Notes under the pieces: generated by a model | Seen by the model: only the letters and a program-made list of their open reading frames with translations | The model's database searches: none | What the model was told of the DNA's origin: nothing | Translations under genes and position numbers: made by a program | Assembly: GCA_035293245.1 (NCBI GenBank) | Contig: DATDOO010000223.1 | Location: 1-53,369 of the forward strand | Reading direction: 5' to 3' | Length of the DNA stretch: 53,369 nucleotides | Source: DATDOO01 sp035293245 | GTDB taxonomy: Bacteria > Pseudomonadota > Gammaproteobacteria > Methylococcales > Methylococcaceae | In this document: one piece after another, positions 1 to 8,191 of the stretch | How positions within the stretch are numbered: position 1 is the stretch's first letter | Layout of the letters: every line of letters starts with the position of its first letter

Positions 1-708
1 TTGTTCCGGACGCAAGTGACGGCCGACGCCAACATCGTCGACCAGATTATCAGCCACACGCCGAGTATTGCGGACAGCTATTGGGGGGATGCCGACCTGA
101 GTTCCAATCTTTTCGACGAGTCGGGCTCCCATTTCAGAACGAGCGACGGCACCATGACCTGGTATGGGGCACAGGCCTGGGTGAACTATTTGAATGCGCA
201 GAATTACGCCGGATACAACGATTGGCGGCTGCCTGTGGTGAAGCCGCTCAACGGAACGAATTTCGTGGTCGGTAATTCCAGCGACGACGTGCTGACCCTT
301 TACAACGGCAACGCGGACGTGGGTTGGAATAACGGGCATGCCCAAACGGAATTGGGGCACCTGCTGTTCGGCGACCTCGGTATTACCGGATCCAAAGATG
401 TTCTGGGCCACGACACCATCCCCAGTTGGCCCAATGCCGGGCCGTTCACCAATTTTGGCCTGACCAACTTCTGGACGGGTACCAAGCTCCCTGATGGGCT
501 CGATGGTTACGCCGAGGATCAGGCCATGTTTTTCTTCGGCAACATCGGCTTCCAGGGCGGCGGCGAGAAACCTTTCTTCTACTTCCGGGCATGGGCGGTG
601 CGCGACGGCGACAGCGCGGTGGCTGCCGTGCCGCTGCCGGCCGGCGTGTGGCTGCTGGGGACCTCCCTGATGGGATTGCTTTCTTTCAGGCGGCGGCAGG
701 AGGTGTGA
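1..708 (+). CDS. VPLPA-CTERM secreted protein with DUF1566-like domain (5' partial)
   Basis: The reading frame is open from the first base, so the true start and any signal peptide probably lie outside the window; the TTG at position 1 need not be the start. The middle contains D-W-R-L-P at about residues 74-78 of the visible protein, typical of the DUF1566/Lcl family, a secreted domain of unknown function. The last 26 residues (from about 210) are an exosortase sorting tail: V-P-L-P-A, then a hydrophobic helix (GVWLLGTSLMGLLSF), then R-R-R. In this protein class the tail is recognised and removed by an exosortase in the inner membrane, and a fitting enzyme is encoded at 30.1 kb. The molecular role of the protein itself is unknown. 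Confidence 0.8.
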   Translation: MFRTQVTADANIVDQIISHTPSIADSYWGDADLSSNLFDESGSHFRTSDGTMTWYGAQAWVNYLNAQNYAGYNDWRLPVVKPLNGTNFVVGNSSDDVLTLYNGNADVGWNNGHAQTELGHLLFGDLGITGSKDVLGHDTIPSWPNAGPFTNFGLTNFWTGTKLPDGLDGYAEDQAMFFFGNIGFQGGGEKPFFYFRAWAVRDGDSAVAAVPLPAGVWLLGTSLMGLLSFRRRQEV

Positions 709-1031
709 CCGCTTTTCGATGCCTCCGTCCCGGTAACTGGATGTCTTGCGTGAGCGGCATTGAATAGGACCTTCGCGAAAAAACTCCAGCACTGCCCGTT
801 CGTGCTCCGTCGCTTGGCGGAGCGCGAACGGGCATTTACGTCGCCAAACGTTCATTAAGCTGACATTTCTCTGTAAAATTGCGGCCAGCGTGGCCGTTTG
901 CAACGGGTGATACGACAATCACAGCGTAAGCGGGTTCGTTATTGCGGGTTTGCGCTGCGCCGGTCGATGCCCGTTGCCTCACGCTTCAGCAGTGTCTGGG
1001 CAATCGTTGTCTTTAGGGATTTGGGTTCACT
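709..1031. other. Intergenic region with one strong hairpin
   Basis: No convincing gene. Short open frames here are rich in Arg/Cys and lack ribosome sites. The only clear structure is the 794-833 hairpin listed separately; 1032 onward is the promoter and leader of the next gene. Confidence 0.5.
794..833 (+). terminator. Hairpin downstream of the first VPLPA gene, possible terminator
   Basis: Positions 794-809 (gcccgttcgtgctccg) pair with 818-833, giving a 16-bp stem with one G-U and an 8-nt loop. Only a short T-poor tail (atttacg) follows, so it is a weak candidate for intrinsic termination and could instead protect the mRNA end. Confidence 0.45.
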
Positions 1032-1047
1032 CGGTCCGATAGTTGCA
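1032..1047 (+). promoter_or_regulatory. Candidate sigma-54 (-24/-12) promoter for the 1297 gene
   Basis: The sequence CGGTCCG-ATAG-TTGCA has GG at 1033-1034 and GC at 1045-1046, the exact spacing required by sigma-54 (consensus TGGCACG-N4-TTGCA). The -12 half is perfect; the -24 half misses three bases (T1, C4 and A5 of the consensus). Predicted start of transcription is near 1058, about 239 nt before the ATG. It is the weakest of the four sigma-54 sites in the window but has identical geometry. Confidence 0.5.
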
Positions 1048-1057
1048 TTGCCTCAAC

Positions 1058-1296
1058 AAGAGACTTTCTTACCGGCACGACGCGAACCGAGCCCAAAATT
1101 TAGTACCTTCGTACAGTAGGAAAGCACCCTTACCCCAACTACATTACACCGCAAGAAACCTTGTCCGACGATGTCGGAGTGGGTTGCGGGGCACAACGAA
1201 GCAATGCCGCGTTCTTTCCGGGAAGGAACGCAACCAAGGTAGTGGCATTCCTTCCGTGCGTTCGACAACGATAGACCCCTGGTCCAGGAGCGGGAC
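1058..1296 (+). promoter_or_regulatory. Long structured 5' leader of the 1297 VPLPA gene
   Basis: If transcription starts at the sigma-54 site, the mRNA has a leader of about 239 nt. It contains nested stems: 1149-1154 with 1184-1189 (CCGCAA/TTGCGG) enclosing 1164-1169 with 1173-1178 (TCCGAC/GTCGGA). A second stem has 1209-1219 against 1221-1231 (11 complementary positions, one G-U; the innermost few must open as the loop), flanked by AATGCC 1203-1208 and GGCATT 1244-1249, which can also pair. A Shine-Dalgarno AGGAG lies just before the ATG. I do not recognise a known riboswitch class here. Confidence 0.4.
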
Positions 1297-2031
1297 ATGT
1301 TCAAACATTGCAAAATTCTGGCGGCATTGGCTGCCTTGGCTTTATCTCCGGCAGTGCAAGCTTCGATCTGGCAGGCGACGCTGAATCGGTCCAATGGGGA
1401 CCAGTTTTTCTCCGACGCTACGCCCTATTTGAGCGTGCTCATCCGGGATGGCTCCGATGCGCAAGGTGTCCTTACGAACGGCTACGTCGCTACTTCCGAT
1501 GACGTGGTGTTTACGGTGAATCCCCTGGCCGCGCTGGACGGCAGCGCCGGAAGCCATTACGGCATTCAGAATTTCGCCTTCAATACGGTTCGTTCGTTGA
1601 CCGATTTCACCGCCGACGGCGCAAATTTCGTCCTCCCGGACGGCTGGAGCTTCGGCAATCAGGCTGGTTCCGGCGGCTTCGGCAAGTTCGACTTGAACCT
1701 TATGGGCACCGGCTCCAGCCGCAGCGATCCGTTCAGTTTCGCCATCCGCAATATCGACGGCGATGACGCCACCGATTATTTCGCGCCGTCGGACGGTAAC
1801 GCCGGCCATGGCAACTACTTCTTCGTCGCCCGGTTGGCCGGATTCGATAGAAACCCCAAAGGCGGCGTCCCCGGAACCTGGTTCGCCGGGGCCGACGGCG
1901 AGCCGGGCGGCGCGGGTTATCCCGCGGAAATCCAGGCGGTTCCGTCTCCCGCTGCCCTGTGGCTCCTGGGTTCGGGGCTCGTGGGTCTCTTGGCTTTCGG
2001 CCGGCGTCTTCCCGGAATGTCCCGATCCTGA
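1297..2031 (+). CDS. VPLPA-CTERM sorting-domain secreted protein
   Basis: A 244-residue protein with a signal peptide (about residues 1-22: basic start, then an alanine/leucine helix ending P-A-V-Q-A-S). The middle is rich in Gly, Asp and Asn, like secreted beta-rich proteins, and I recognise no enzymatic motif. The C-terminus has V-P-S-P-A at about 215, a hydrophobic helix and G-R-R, the tripartite exosortase signal (VPLPA variant). It sits between two other genes of the same class, each with its own spacing and apparently its own transcript. The ATG is preceded by AGGAG, which supports this start. Expected location is the cell surface or matrix after exosortase processing; function unknown. 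Confidence 0.82.
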   Translation: MFKHCKILAALAALALSPAVQASIWQATLNRSNGDQFFSDATPYLSVLIRDGSDAQGVLTNGYVATSDDVVFTVNPLAALDGSAGSHYGIQNFAFNTVRSLTDFTADGANFVLPDGWSFGNQAGSGGFGKFDLNLMGTGSSRSDPFSFAIRNIDGDDATDYFAPSDGNAGHGNYFFVARLAGFDRNPKGGVPGTWFAGADGEPGGAGYPAEIQAVPSPAALWLLGSGLVGLLAFGRRLPGMSRS

Positions 2032-2416
2032 CGCCCGTGGGGCGGCGCGAGCCGCCCCCAGGTTGCCCCCCAACTCCAGTCCAGTCCCATCCATCGCACC
2101 AGGGACGTCTTCCGTAGCGTCTCCGCCGCCAGTTCGGGCCTTTCTCCGCAGGCCAGCGGCAGGTGTCGCATGCGGCTTTAGCCGACCGATATAAGGTCGC
2201 GTAGCGAATGCCTCGCTTCCTCTCTCCGTCGGGAAGACGGCCGGGACGAAAGCGTGCCGCGTAATCCCATTCTTCCGAGCAACCTCGTCGCCATTCTCCC
2301 CGTTCTCCCCGTGCGCCACGGCGCCTTGCTACGGCATTTCACGCACCACTGGGCGAGATAACGCAGGGTCTTCAAGCGTGCTCTGTGTATCTAACTGATT
2401 TAACAAATGATAAATG
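2032..2416. other. Intergenic region without a recognised gene
   Basis: About 385 bases with no supported gene. A perfect 8-bp GNRA-capped hairpin (2039-2046 with 2051-2058, loop GCGA) lies just after the stop codon but lacks a T-run. The remainder is where an enhancer-binding protein acting on the sigma-54 promoter at 2417 would be expected to bind; I could not pick out a convincing palindrome. Confidence 0.5.
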
Positions 2417-2432
2417 TGGCACGCCACCTGCA
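2417..2432 (+). promoter_or_regulatory. Sigma-54 (-24/-12) promoter for the 2706 gene
   Basis: TGGCACG-CCAC-CTGCA matches the sigma-54 consensus TGGCACG-N4-TTGCA at 11 of 12 positions, with GG at 2418-2419 and GC at 2430-2431 in exact spacing. Predicted transcription start is near 2443, about 263 nt before the ATG at 2706. Confidence 0.8.
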
Positions 2433-2442
2433 TTGGTGAGCC

Positions 2443-2705
2443 GGAGCGTGAAGCGGCCGCTTGTTGCGTGGCGACAAGTGCTGCTTCCATCAGCCGGAAA
2501 ACCGCGGGACGCCGAACGGTTTGACTGCCACACCCGCCGCGAGGCGGGGCCGGAAAGCCACGGTTCTTGATGCCCGATCAAGAAGGCCGGGCCGCCTCCT
2601 AATGTGATGGGGAGGACCGCGACGCCCGCCAAAGTCGGCAAGCGTCGCGGACATCACTGTTAGTGACTCTCGATTCAACCACGAAACAGTGACCAGGTGA
2701 TTTTA
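2443..2705 (+). promoter_or_regulatory. Long structured 5' leader, candidate riboswitch (weak c-di-GMP-I resemblance)
   Basis: The leader is packed with stems: 2533-2538 with 2543-2548 (CCCGCC/GGCGGG, GNRA loop GCGA); 2564-2571 with 2577-2584 (8 bp, perfect); 2595-2599 with 2611-2615 (CCTCC/GGAGG); 2617-2625 with 2642-2650 (9 bp, perfect). TCACTGTT at 2654-2661 can pair either with AGTGA 2662-2666 or with AACAGTGA 2685-2692 just before the Shine-Dalgarno AGGTGA, an either/or arrangement. AAAGCCACGG at 2554-2563, the GNRA-capped stem before it and GCCGGG after the next stem echo c-di-GMP-I riboswitches, but the GGCAAAC strand and its closing pairs are not convincing. Confidence 0.4.
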
Positions 2706-3689
2706 ATGAATAAAAAGGTATTTGCACGGCAATCCATTTCCGCCCTCGCCCTCGCCCTCGCGGCAGGTTCGGCCTCGGCGCACGTCGGTTACGGCACTTC
2801 CTTGTACGATCAGGCTACCAATACTTACGCCGGTGCCGGCACCGGCGGCATGGACCCCACCGTATCCAGCAACGCTGGCTGGATTTCCGGCATGAGCAAC
2901 AACGGCGTCAACCGAACGGCGACCGTCGACACGTTGGCGGACACCCACAACAACCGCTTCCGCTTCTTCACCCTGACCCAGGCATCCCAGGTCAGCTTCA
3001 CCATCAGCGGTACCAATACCAATGGCAACGGTTTTCTGAATCCGGGCTTCTCGCTGTTCAGCGGCGCGGTTCCGGCTTCCTCGCATGACGGGGCGGGCGA
3101 TACCAATGGCTTGACCGGCGATCAAATCACTGCGATGCAGACCGCGGCCCATCTGGCCTACCTGGGCGCCCAGCCGGCCTTCGCCACCTGGTCGCCGTTT
3201 TACGACGCCATGGACGAAATCACCGCCAACGGCGGCGGCGCCGTCGACGCGGGCGGTCCCAACTGGGGCGTGTACCGCGCCGACGGCAACGTCACCATGG
3301 GCAACAACAGCGGCCTGGTCAGCACCATGAGCTATCTCGGTATTTCCGGGCAGGACAGCGACGACGGCCTCGACAACCAGATATCCTGGTCGGGACTCCT
3401 GGGGCCGGGCGTCTATTCGCTGGTCATCGGCGGCAGCAGTTTGCAGGACCTGATTTCCCTGTTCGGCGAAGTCCAGAATGGCGTACCCAACTGTCTCGAT
3501 GCCGGCGACCCGTCGACCTGCAACGGCACAACTCATAGCGCCGCCTACGGCCAGCTCCGTCTGGCCCGCACCGCGCACATCGACTTCAACGTACAGGCCG
3601 TGCCGGTGCCCGCCGCCGTGTGGCTGTTCGGTTCCGCGTTGGCCGGCATGGGCATCATCGGTCGGCGAAGGGAAACCGTCGCCGCTTGA
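2706..3689 (+). CDS. VPLPA-CTERM sorting-domain secreted protein
   Basis: A 327-residue secreted protein. The ATG at 2706 is preceded by AGGTGA with 5-nt spacing, so I prefer it to the GTG at 2697. Residues 1-25 form a signal peptide (NKK start, Ala/Leu helix, cleavage near A-S-A-H). The mature part is rich in Gly, Asn, Ser and Thr with two cysteines (about 255-265) and no motif I can assign to an enzyme. The tail begins V-P-V-P-A at about 299, followed by a hydrophobic helix and R-R-R, the exosortase signal. It is the best-expressed candidate of the three such genes here: near-consensus sigma-54 promoter, long leader and its own strong terminator. Function unknown; surface or matrix location is inferred from the tail. 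Confidence 0.85.
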   Translation: MNKKVFARQSISALALALAAGSASAHVGYGTSLYDQATNTYAGAGTGGMDPTVSSNAGWISGMSNNGVNRTATVDTLADTHNNRFRFFTLTQASQVSFTISGTNTNGNGFLNPGFSLFSGAVPASSHDGAGDTNGLTGDQITAMQTAAHLAYLGAQPAFATWSPFYDAMDEITANGGGAVDAGGPNWGVYRADGNVTMGNNSGLVSTMSYLGISGQDSDDGLDNQISWSGLLGPGVYSLVIGGSSLQDLISLFGEVQNGVPNCLDAGDPSTCNGTTHSAAYGQLRLARTAHIDFNVQAVPVPAAVWLFGSALAGMGIIGRRRETVAA

Positions 3690-3752
3690 GGCCGTAGCCT
3701 CCAGGCGCCCGCTCCGGCCAAGGAACCAGGGATCGTTCCGGCCGGCGCCAAG

Positions 3753-3784
3753 CCCGCCCCGAGAAACCGGGGCGGGTTTTTCTT
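3753..3784 (+). terminator. Intrinsic terminator after the VPLPA gene
   Basis: CCCGCCCC (3753-3760) pairs perfectly with GGGGCGGG (3769-3776) across an 8-nt loop, followed directly by TTTTT (3777-3781). This is a textbook rho-independent terminator and separates the secreted-protein genes from the polysaccharide locus. Confidence 0.9.
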
Positions 3785-3835
3785 CAGCAGTTTCCCGCTG
3801 CCGGATTCGCGACCGAAATCGATAAGGTAGTCCGA

Positions 3836-5416
3836 TTGAAAAAAACCACCGCTTCGGCGTCGTCCGCTGAGCATTCGACCGATCCAGGCAGCCTCTCCGT
3901 TTCAGGGTCCTGGCTGCTTCATCTCACGGTTGTCGTCGGCGGGGCGGCGGTGATGATTCTCGAACTGCTCGGTACCCGGATTGTCGGGCCGTTTTACGGC
4001 GTCAGCCTTTACGTGTGGTCGTCGCTGATCGCCGTGACCCTCATCGCCCTTGCGCTCGGCTATTACGTCGGCGGCTATCTTGCCGACCGGGTTCCGGCGG
4101 TGCGCCTGGCCCACGTCATGTTGACGGCGGCCTTGAGCACCCTGGCGATTCCTTTTCTCAGCGGGCCGGTGCTTGCGGCCACCAACGGCCTGGGGATGCG
4201 GGCCGGGAGCTTCGCGTCCGCCCTGTTGCTGTTTACCTTGCCCTTGACGTGCATGGCCATGGTTGGACCTTTCGTCATCAAGTCCTTCGCCCGGCATCTG
4301 GAGCGCGTCGGGACGGCGGTCGGTTCGGTGTATGCAATCAGCACCCTGGGCAGCGTGGCGGGCACCCTGCTGTTGGGGTTTTACCTGCTCCCCCATTTCG
4401 GCACTCGCACCATTCTTTTTTCCCTGACTTTGGCGCTGCTGCTCCTGTCGACCTTTCTAACGCTCGCCGACCGGCAGGTAACCAGCCGCTTCCTGCCCCC
4501 CTCCATTTTCGGCGCCACCGCCTTGGTGGGCTTGCTGCTGTTCAACGGCTTTGCCCATTCCGCGACCCACTCCGGGCCATTCAAGGTCCTTCACGAAGAA
4601 GAGAGCATTTACGGCTGGGTGCGGGTGGTGGACGACGAGCGGCACGGATACCGCTTGCTGCTGTCCGATGCGTCGGTGCTGAGCGCCATGGATATCGCCC
4701 GCGGCCATACCCTGCTCAGCTATCAGGTCGCCATGGGCGTGTTGCCCCGCTTCCGTCCCCACATGACGGACGCCTTGCTGATCGGTTTGGGCGGGGGCCA
4801 TGTCGCGCGCGAGTTGAAAAGCCAGGGAATTACGACGGACACCATCGAGATCGACCCCGCCGTGGCCGATGCCGCCAGGAACTATTTCAATTTCCGGCCC
4901 ACCGGCGAATTCGTGGTGGGAGACGCCCGTTATGAAGTGAAGCGCCTCGGCAAGCCATACGACCTGATCATCCACGACTGCTTCACCGGCGGCTCCGAGC
5001 CGACTCATTTGCTGAGCATGGAGATGCTCGGCCAGCTTCGCGCCATGCTGAAGGAGCAAGGCATCCTGGCGCTCAATTACGTGGGTTTCACCCAGGGCGA
5101 AGGGTCCGAGGCCGTGGCTTCGGTGCACAAGACCCTCAAGAATTTGTTTCCGTATGTTCGCGTCTTCGTGACCGAAAAAGGCGACTTCACCGACTTCATT
5201 TTCCTCGCCGCCCCTCAGCCGCTCGAAGTGGACGCGGAGACCCGGGATCGGCGGTTGCAATGGATGCTGGAGCGGGAAAGCACGGCGCTGCCCGCGGCTG
5301 GACGCCTCATCGTCACCGACGACTACAACCCCCTGGAGAGCATGCAGGTGCGGAAAGCCGAAGCCTACCGGAATCTTTTCATGGAACGTCTGGCATTCGA
5401 TCTCCTGTTGCGATGA
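3836..5416 (+). CDS. Membrane-anchored spermidine-synthase-like (fused transporter/aminopropyltransferase-type) protein
   Basis: A 526-residue protein with two parts. Residues about 20-215 hold seven or so hydrophobic segments resembling half of an MFS-like membrane domain. The C-terminal part is a Rossmann fold of the spermidine synthase family: G-L-G-G-G-H near 317-322, the acidic I-E-I-D-P near 337-341, G-D-A-R near 362 and an H-D-C-F-T-G-G region that replaces the usual catalytic D-A-Y/F-D. Fusions of this kind are widespread in bacteria; the substrate is usually unknown, and polyamine synthesis should not be assumed. The start is TTG with TAAGG upstream. It stands alone between a strong terminator and the PrsT-like gene. 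Confidence 0.75.
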   Translation: MKKTTASASSAEHSTDPGSLSVSGSWLLHLTVVVGGAAVMILELLGTRIVGPFYGVSLYVWSSLIAVTLIALALGYYVGGYLADRVPAVRLAHVMLTAALSTLAIPFLSGPVLAATNGLGMRAGSFASALLLFTLPLTCMAMVGPFVIKSFARHLERVGTAVGSVYAISTLGSVAGTLLLGFYLLPHFGTRTILFSLTLALLLLSTFLTLADRQVTSRFLPPSIFGATALVGLLLFNGFAHSATHSGPFKVLHEEESIYGWVRVVDDERHGYRLLLSDASVLSAMDIARGHTLLSYQVAMGVLPRFRPHMTDALLIGLGGGHVARELKSQGITTDTIEIDPAVADAARNYFNFRPTGEFVVGDARYEVKRLGKPYDLIIHDCFTGGSEPTHLLSMEMLGQLRAMLKEQGILALNYVGFTQGEGSEAVASVHKTLKNLFPYVRVFVTEKGDFTDFIFLAAPQPLEVDAETRDRRLQWMLERESTALPAAGRLIVTDDYNPLESMQVRKAEAYRNLFMERLAFDLLLR

Positions 5417-5571
5417 GTGCACCCGCCTCGACACCGGGACGCCGAGAGCATTCCAGACGGTTGTACGGATTTTGCTGCGCTCCCATCGCCGGCCAGACCC
5501 GTGGAGATTTGGACAGGTTCATCATGCTGCAACAAACGCATGGTTATCTTACGAATCCCGAAGCATTCGCC

Positions 5572-5587
5572 GGGCGCGGCTCTTGCA
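5572..5587 (+). promoter_or_regulatory. Sigma-54 (-24/-12) promoter for the PrsT-like gene
   Basis: GGGCGCG-GCTC-TTGCA has a perfect -12 half and five of seven -24 positions, with GG 5573-5574 and GC 5585-5586 in the required spacing. Predicted transcription start is near 5598, about 38 nt before the ATG at 5636, a normal short leader. Confidence 0.7.
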
Positions 5588-5635
5588 TTGCCACCCGCAT
5601 CCCAGCGGTTCACTGATTTTTCGCGGAGATCTTGC

Positions 5636-8026
5636 ATGTCGTTCAAATCGCTCGCCTGGATGAGCCTTGCGCTGTTTTTCGTCGGCCTGCTGTCCGGGTG
5701 CGGCGGGAGCGAGGAACGCAAGGCCGAGTACCTGGAGCGCGGCCGGAAGTATTTCGAGGAAAAGAATTACGACAAGGCCAAGGTGGAGTTCAAGAACGTC
5801 CTGCAGATCGACCCGAAAACCGCCAAGCCGTATTTCTACCTGGGGCAGATCGAGGAATCGAAACAGAAATGGCAGGAAGCGTTCGGTCTGTACCTGAAGG
5901 CCGTGGAACTCAATGGCGGAGACATCGAAGCGAAGGTCAAGCTGGCCAAGTTTTATCTGCTGGGCAAGGAAACCCAAAAGGTCGCCGAATTGCTGGATGC
6001 CGTGCTGAAGGCCGCACCCGACCATCTCGAAGGGCGGATGATGAGGGCAGCCCTGGCCAATCTCAAGGGCGACGCCGCTGCAGCCATCGGCGAGATGACC
6101 CGCATCACCGATCAACATCCAGCCAGGACCGATGCGTTCCTGGTCCTGGCGATGCTTTACGAGCAGCAGAAAAATCCGGACGAGGCGGAAAAGATCTTGC
6201 AGCGCGGACTTGCGGAAAATCCCGGCAATGCGGTTTTGCAAGTCAGCCTGGCCAAGCTCAGCCTGCAACTGAACAAGGCGGACAAAGCCGAGGAGTTGCT
6301 CAAGCAACTGATCGCCGCCCAGCCGGAGCAACTGGAGCATCGTAATGCCCTGGCCGGTTTCTATATCCAGCAAAAAAGGCTGGACGACGCGGAAAAGGTC
6401 TACCACGAGGCGGTTCAGGCCGACCCGAAAGACGGCAAGCGTTCTCTGCTGCTTGCCGAGTTTCTGGCCCGGCGGGGAAACGCCGACGGCGCCATCGCCG
6501 AATTGAACAAGGCCGTCGCCGACAACCCCAAGGATGCCGCGCCGCGTTTTGGTCTGGCAAATCTCTATGAACAGCTCAAGGACACTGAAAAGGCCCAAAG
6601 GATTTTTAAGGACATCATCGAACTGGACGAGCGCGCACCGGATGCACTCAAGGCGAAAAACCGCCTGGCGCTGCTGGCCTTGTCCCAAGGACACGAGGGC
6701 GAGGCGATCAAGCGGGTCGACGAAATTCTGGTCGAGAATCCCCAGGACAACCTGGCGCTCATGTTGCGGGGGCGCATCGCCCTGGCCCGCAAGGACGCGC
6801 AGCAGGCCATCGCCTCTTTCCGTTCCGTACTGAAGGACCAGCCGGAATCCGCCGAAGTATTCAACCTTCTCGCCGCCGCGCATCTGCTGGACGGCAAGCC
6901 GGCTTTGGCGCAGGAAAGCCTGGAAAAGGCCGTCGCGGTGAATCCGGCCGATTTCGCCTTGCGCAAGAACCTGGTGGAGTTTCTCGTCCGGCAGAAAAAC
7001 CATCAGGCGGCGCTGGACAAGACCGACGACTATCTGAAGCTCAATCCGAAAAGCCTGGAAGGCCTGAATCTCAAGGCCGACGTTCTGGCCTTGAGCGACA
7101 GGCACGACGAGCTGGAAGCCCTGCTGCGGCAAATCAAGGCGGATTTTCCCGATAACGGCCTGGCGCCGTTCCGCCTGGGGAGCGTGTACCTGGGCCGGAA
7201 AAACTACGATGCGGCCCTGGCGGAATACGAAGAGGCGGTGCGGAAATCGCCAAACGATTACGAGCCGCTGAAGGCGATCACGACGGCTTATCTCGAAGCG
7301 CAGCAACCCGGCAAGGCCCTGGCCCGCATCCAGAAAGCCCTGAGCGAGAATCCCAAGCATCCCACCGCTTACCAATTGCTGGCGATATACCACCTCACGC
7401 AGAAGCAGGAAAACGAAGCGGTCAAGGCGTTGAACAAGGCGATCGACAACAACCCCCGCTGGCTGTTGCCCTACGCCAATCTCGGCACCTACTACGAGCA
7501 GAAAGGCCAGCGCGAACTCGCCGTGGAAACCTATCGCAGGGGATTGAACACCCTGCCCGGCGAGGTCAACCTGCTGATGAATCTGGCGCGTGTTTATGAA
7601 GCCGCCAAGGACTACAGCAACTCCCTCAAGCAATACGAGGCGATCCTGAAGGATCATCCCGACAACCTGCTGGCCGTCAACAACATCGCCAGCCTGCTCA
7701 GCCTGGACGCTGCCAACAAGGCCGACCTGACCCGCGCGCTGGTATTGGCCAAGCGCCTGGAAGATTCCGAGGAACCTGCTTTTCTCGACACTCTGGCCTG
7801 GATTCATTACCAGTTGGGCGACTTCGAAAAGGCGCTCCCCTTGCAAACGAAAGCCGTGGAGAAATCGCCGGAAACCCCGATTTTCCAGTATCACCTGGGC
7901 ATGATTCGGTTCCGGCGGGGCGATGGCGCCTTGGCCCGGGAACACCTGCGGAAAGCGATCGATTCCGGGAAGGATTTCATCGGCCTGGACGAGGCCAGGA
8001 AGGTCCATGAAAAGCTTGGCGCTTGA
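5636..8026 (+). CDS. prsT: PEP-CTERM-system TPR-repeat lipoprotein (PrsT-like)
   Basis: A 796-residue lipoprotein. Residues 1-21 are a signal peptide with lipobox L-L-S-G-C, lipidated on Cys22. Everything after it is a nearly unbroken array of about twenty 34-residue tetratricopeptide repeats (recurring A-x-x-x-Y/L...P-x-N/D patterns). This build matches the giant TPR lipoproteins that accompany exosortase and exopolysaccharide loci (PrsT family, usually near 900 residues, so this one is a bit short). Such proteins probably act as periplasmic or outer-membrane scaffolds for export; the exact partner is not known. I chose ATG 5636 because it starts the signal peptide; an upstream in-frame extension would place the lipobox too deep. 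A sigma-54 promoter lies directly upstream. Confidence 0.85.
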   Translation: MSFKSLAWMSLALFFVGLLSGCGGSEERKAEYLERGRKYFEEKNYDKAKVEFKNVLQIDPKTAKPYFYLGQIEESKQKWQEAFGLYLKAVELNGGDIEAKVKLAKFYLLGKETQKVAELLDAVLKAAPDHLEGRMMRAALANLKGDAAAAIGEMTRITDQHPARTDAFLVLAMLYEQQKNPDEAEKILQRGLAENPGNAVLQVSLAKLSLQLNKADKAEELLKQLIAAQPEQLEHRNALAGFYIQQKRLDDAEKVYHEAVQADPKDGKRSLLLAEFLARRGNADGAIAELNKAVADNPKDAAPRFGLANLYEQLKDTEKAQRIFKDIIELDERAPDALKAKNRLALLALSQGHEGEAIKRVDEILVENPQDNLALMLRGRIALARKDAQQAIASFRSVLKDQPESAEVFNLLAAAHLLDGKPALAQESLEKAVAVNPADFALRKNLVEFLVRQKNHQAALDKTDDYLKLNPKSLEGLNLKADVLALSDRHDELEALLRQIKADFPDNGLAPFRLGSVYLGRKNYDAALAEYEEAVRKSPNDYEPLKAITTAYLEAQQPGKALARIQKALSENPKHPTAYQLLAIYHLTQKQENEAVKALNKAIDNNPRWLLPYANLGTYYEQKGQRELAVETYRRGLNTLPGEVNLLMNLARVYEAAKDYSNSLKQYEAILKDHPDNLLAVNNIASLLSLDAANKADLTRALVLAKRLEDSEEPAFLDTLAWIHYQLGDFEKALPLQTKAVEKSPETPIFQYHLGMIRFRRGDGALAREHLRKAIDSGKDFIGLDEARKVHEKLGA

Positions 8027-8191
8027 TCCGCCGATGGGGGCGCGTGAACGACACAACCTCGGGCCGGGTGTTGCCGGGCGGTCAGCGACTGCGGAATCGC
8101 TGCTGGCGGAGCGACAAAATCCCGCCGGGAATTTCTGGGGAGCCGTTTCGGGTTCGGGCCCATTTCCGCTTTCGCGGCGGCCCGGATTCCC
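8027..8191. other. Intergenic region upstream of the export operon promoter
   Basis: No supported gene between the PrsT-like stop codon and the sigma-54 site at 8192. This stretch is the natural place for an activator binding site; none was identified by eye. Confidence 0.4.

Noticed and set aside
1149..1249. c-di-GMP-I riboswitch in the leader of the 1297 gene
   Set aside because: Hairpins are clear but the conserved aptamer strands are absent.
898..1394. Short open frames on both strands in the leader of the 1297 gene
   Set aside because: Arg/Cys-rich, overlapping each other, no ribosome sites; they coincide with the predicted promoter and leader.
1342..2319. Long minus-strand open frame opposite the 1297 VPLPA gene
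   Set aside because: Shadow frame in high-GC DNA, Arg/Gly/Ala-rich with no recognisable domain; the plus-strand gene has signal peptide, sorting tail and ribosome site.
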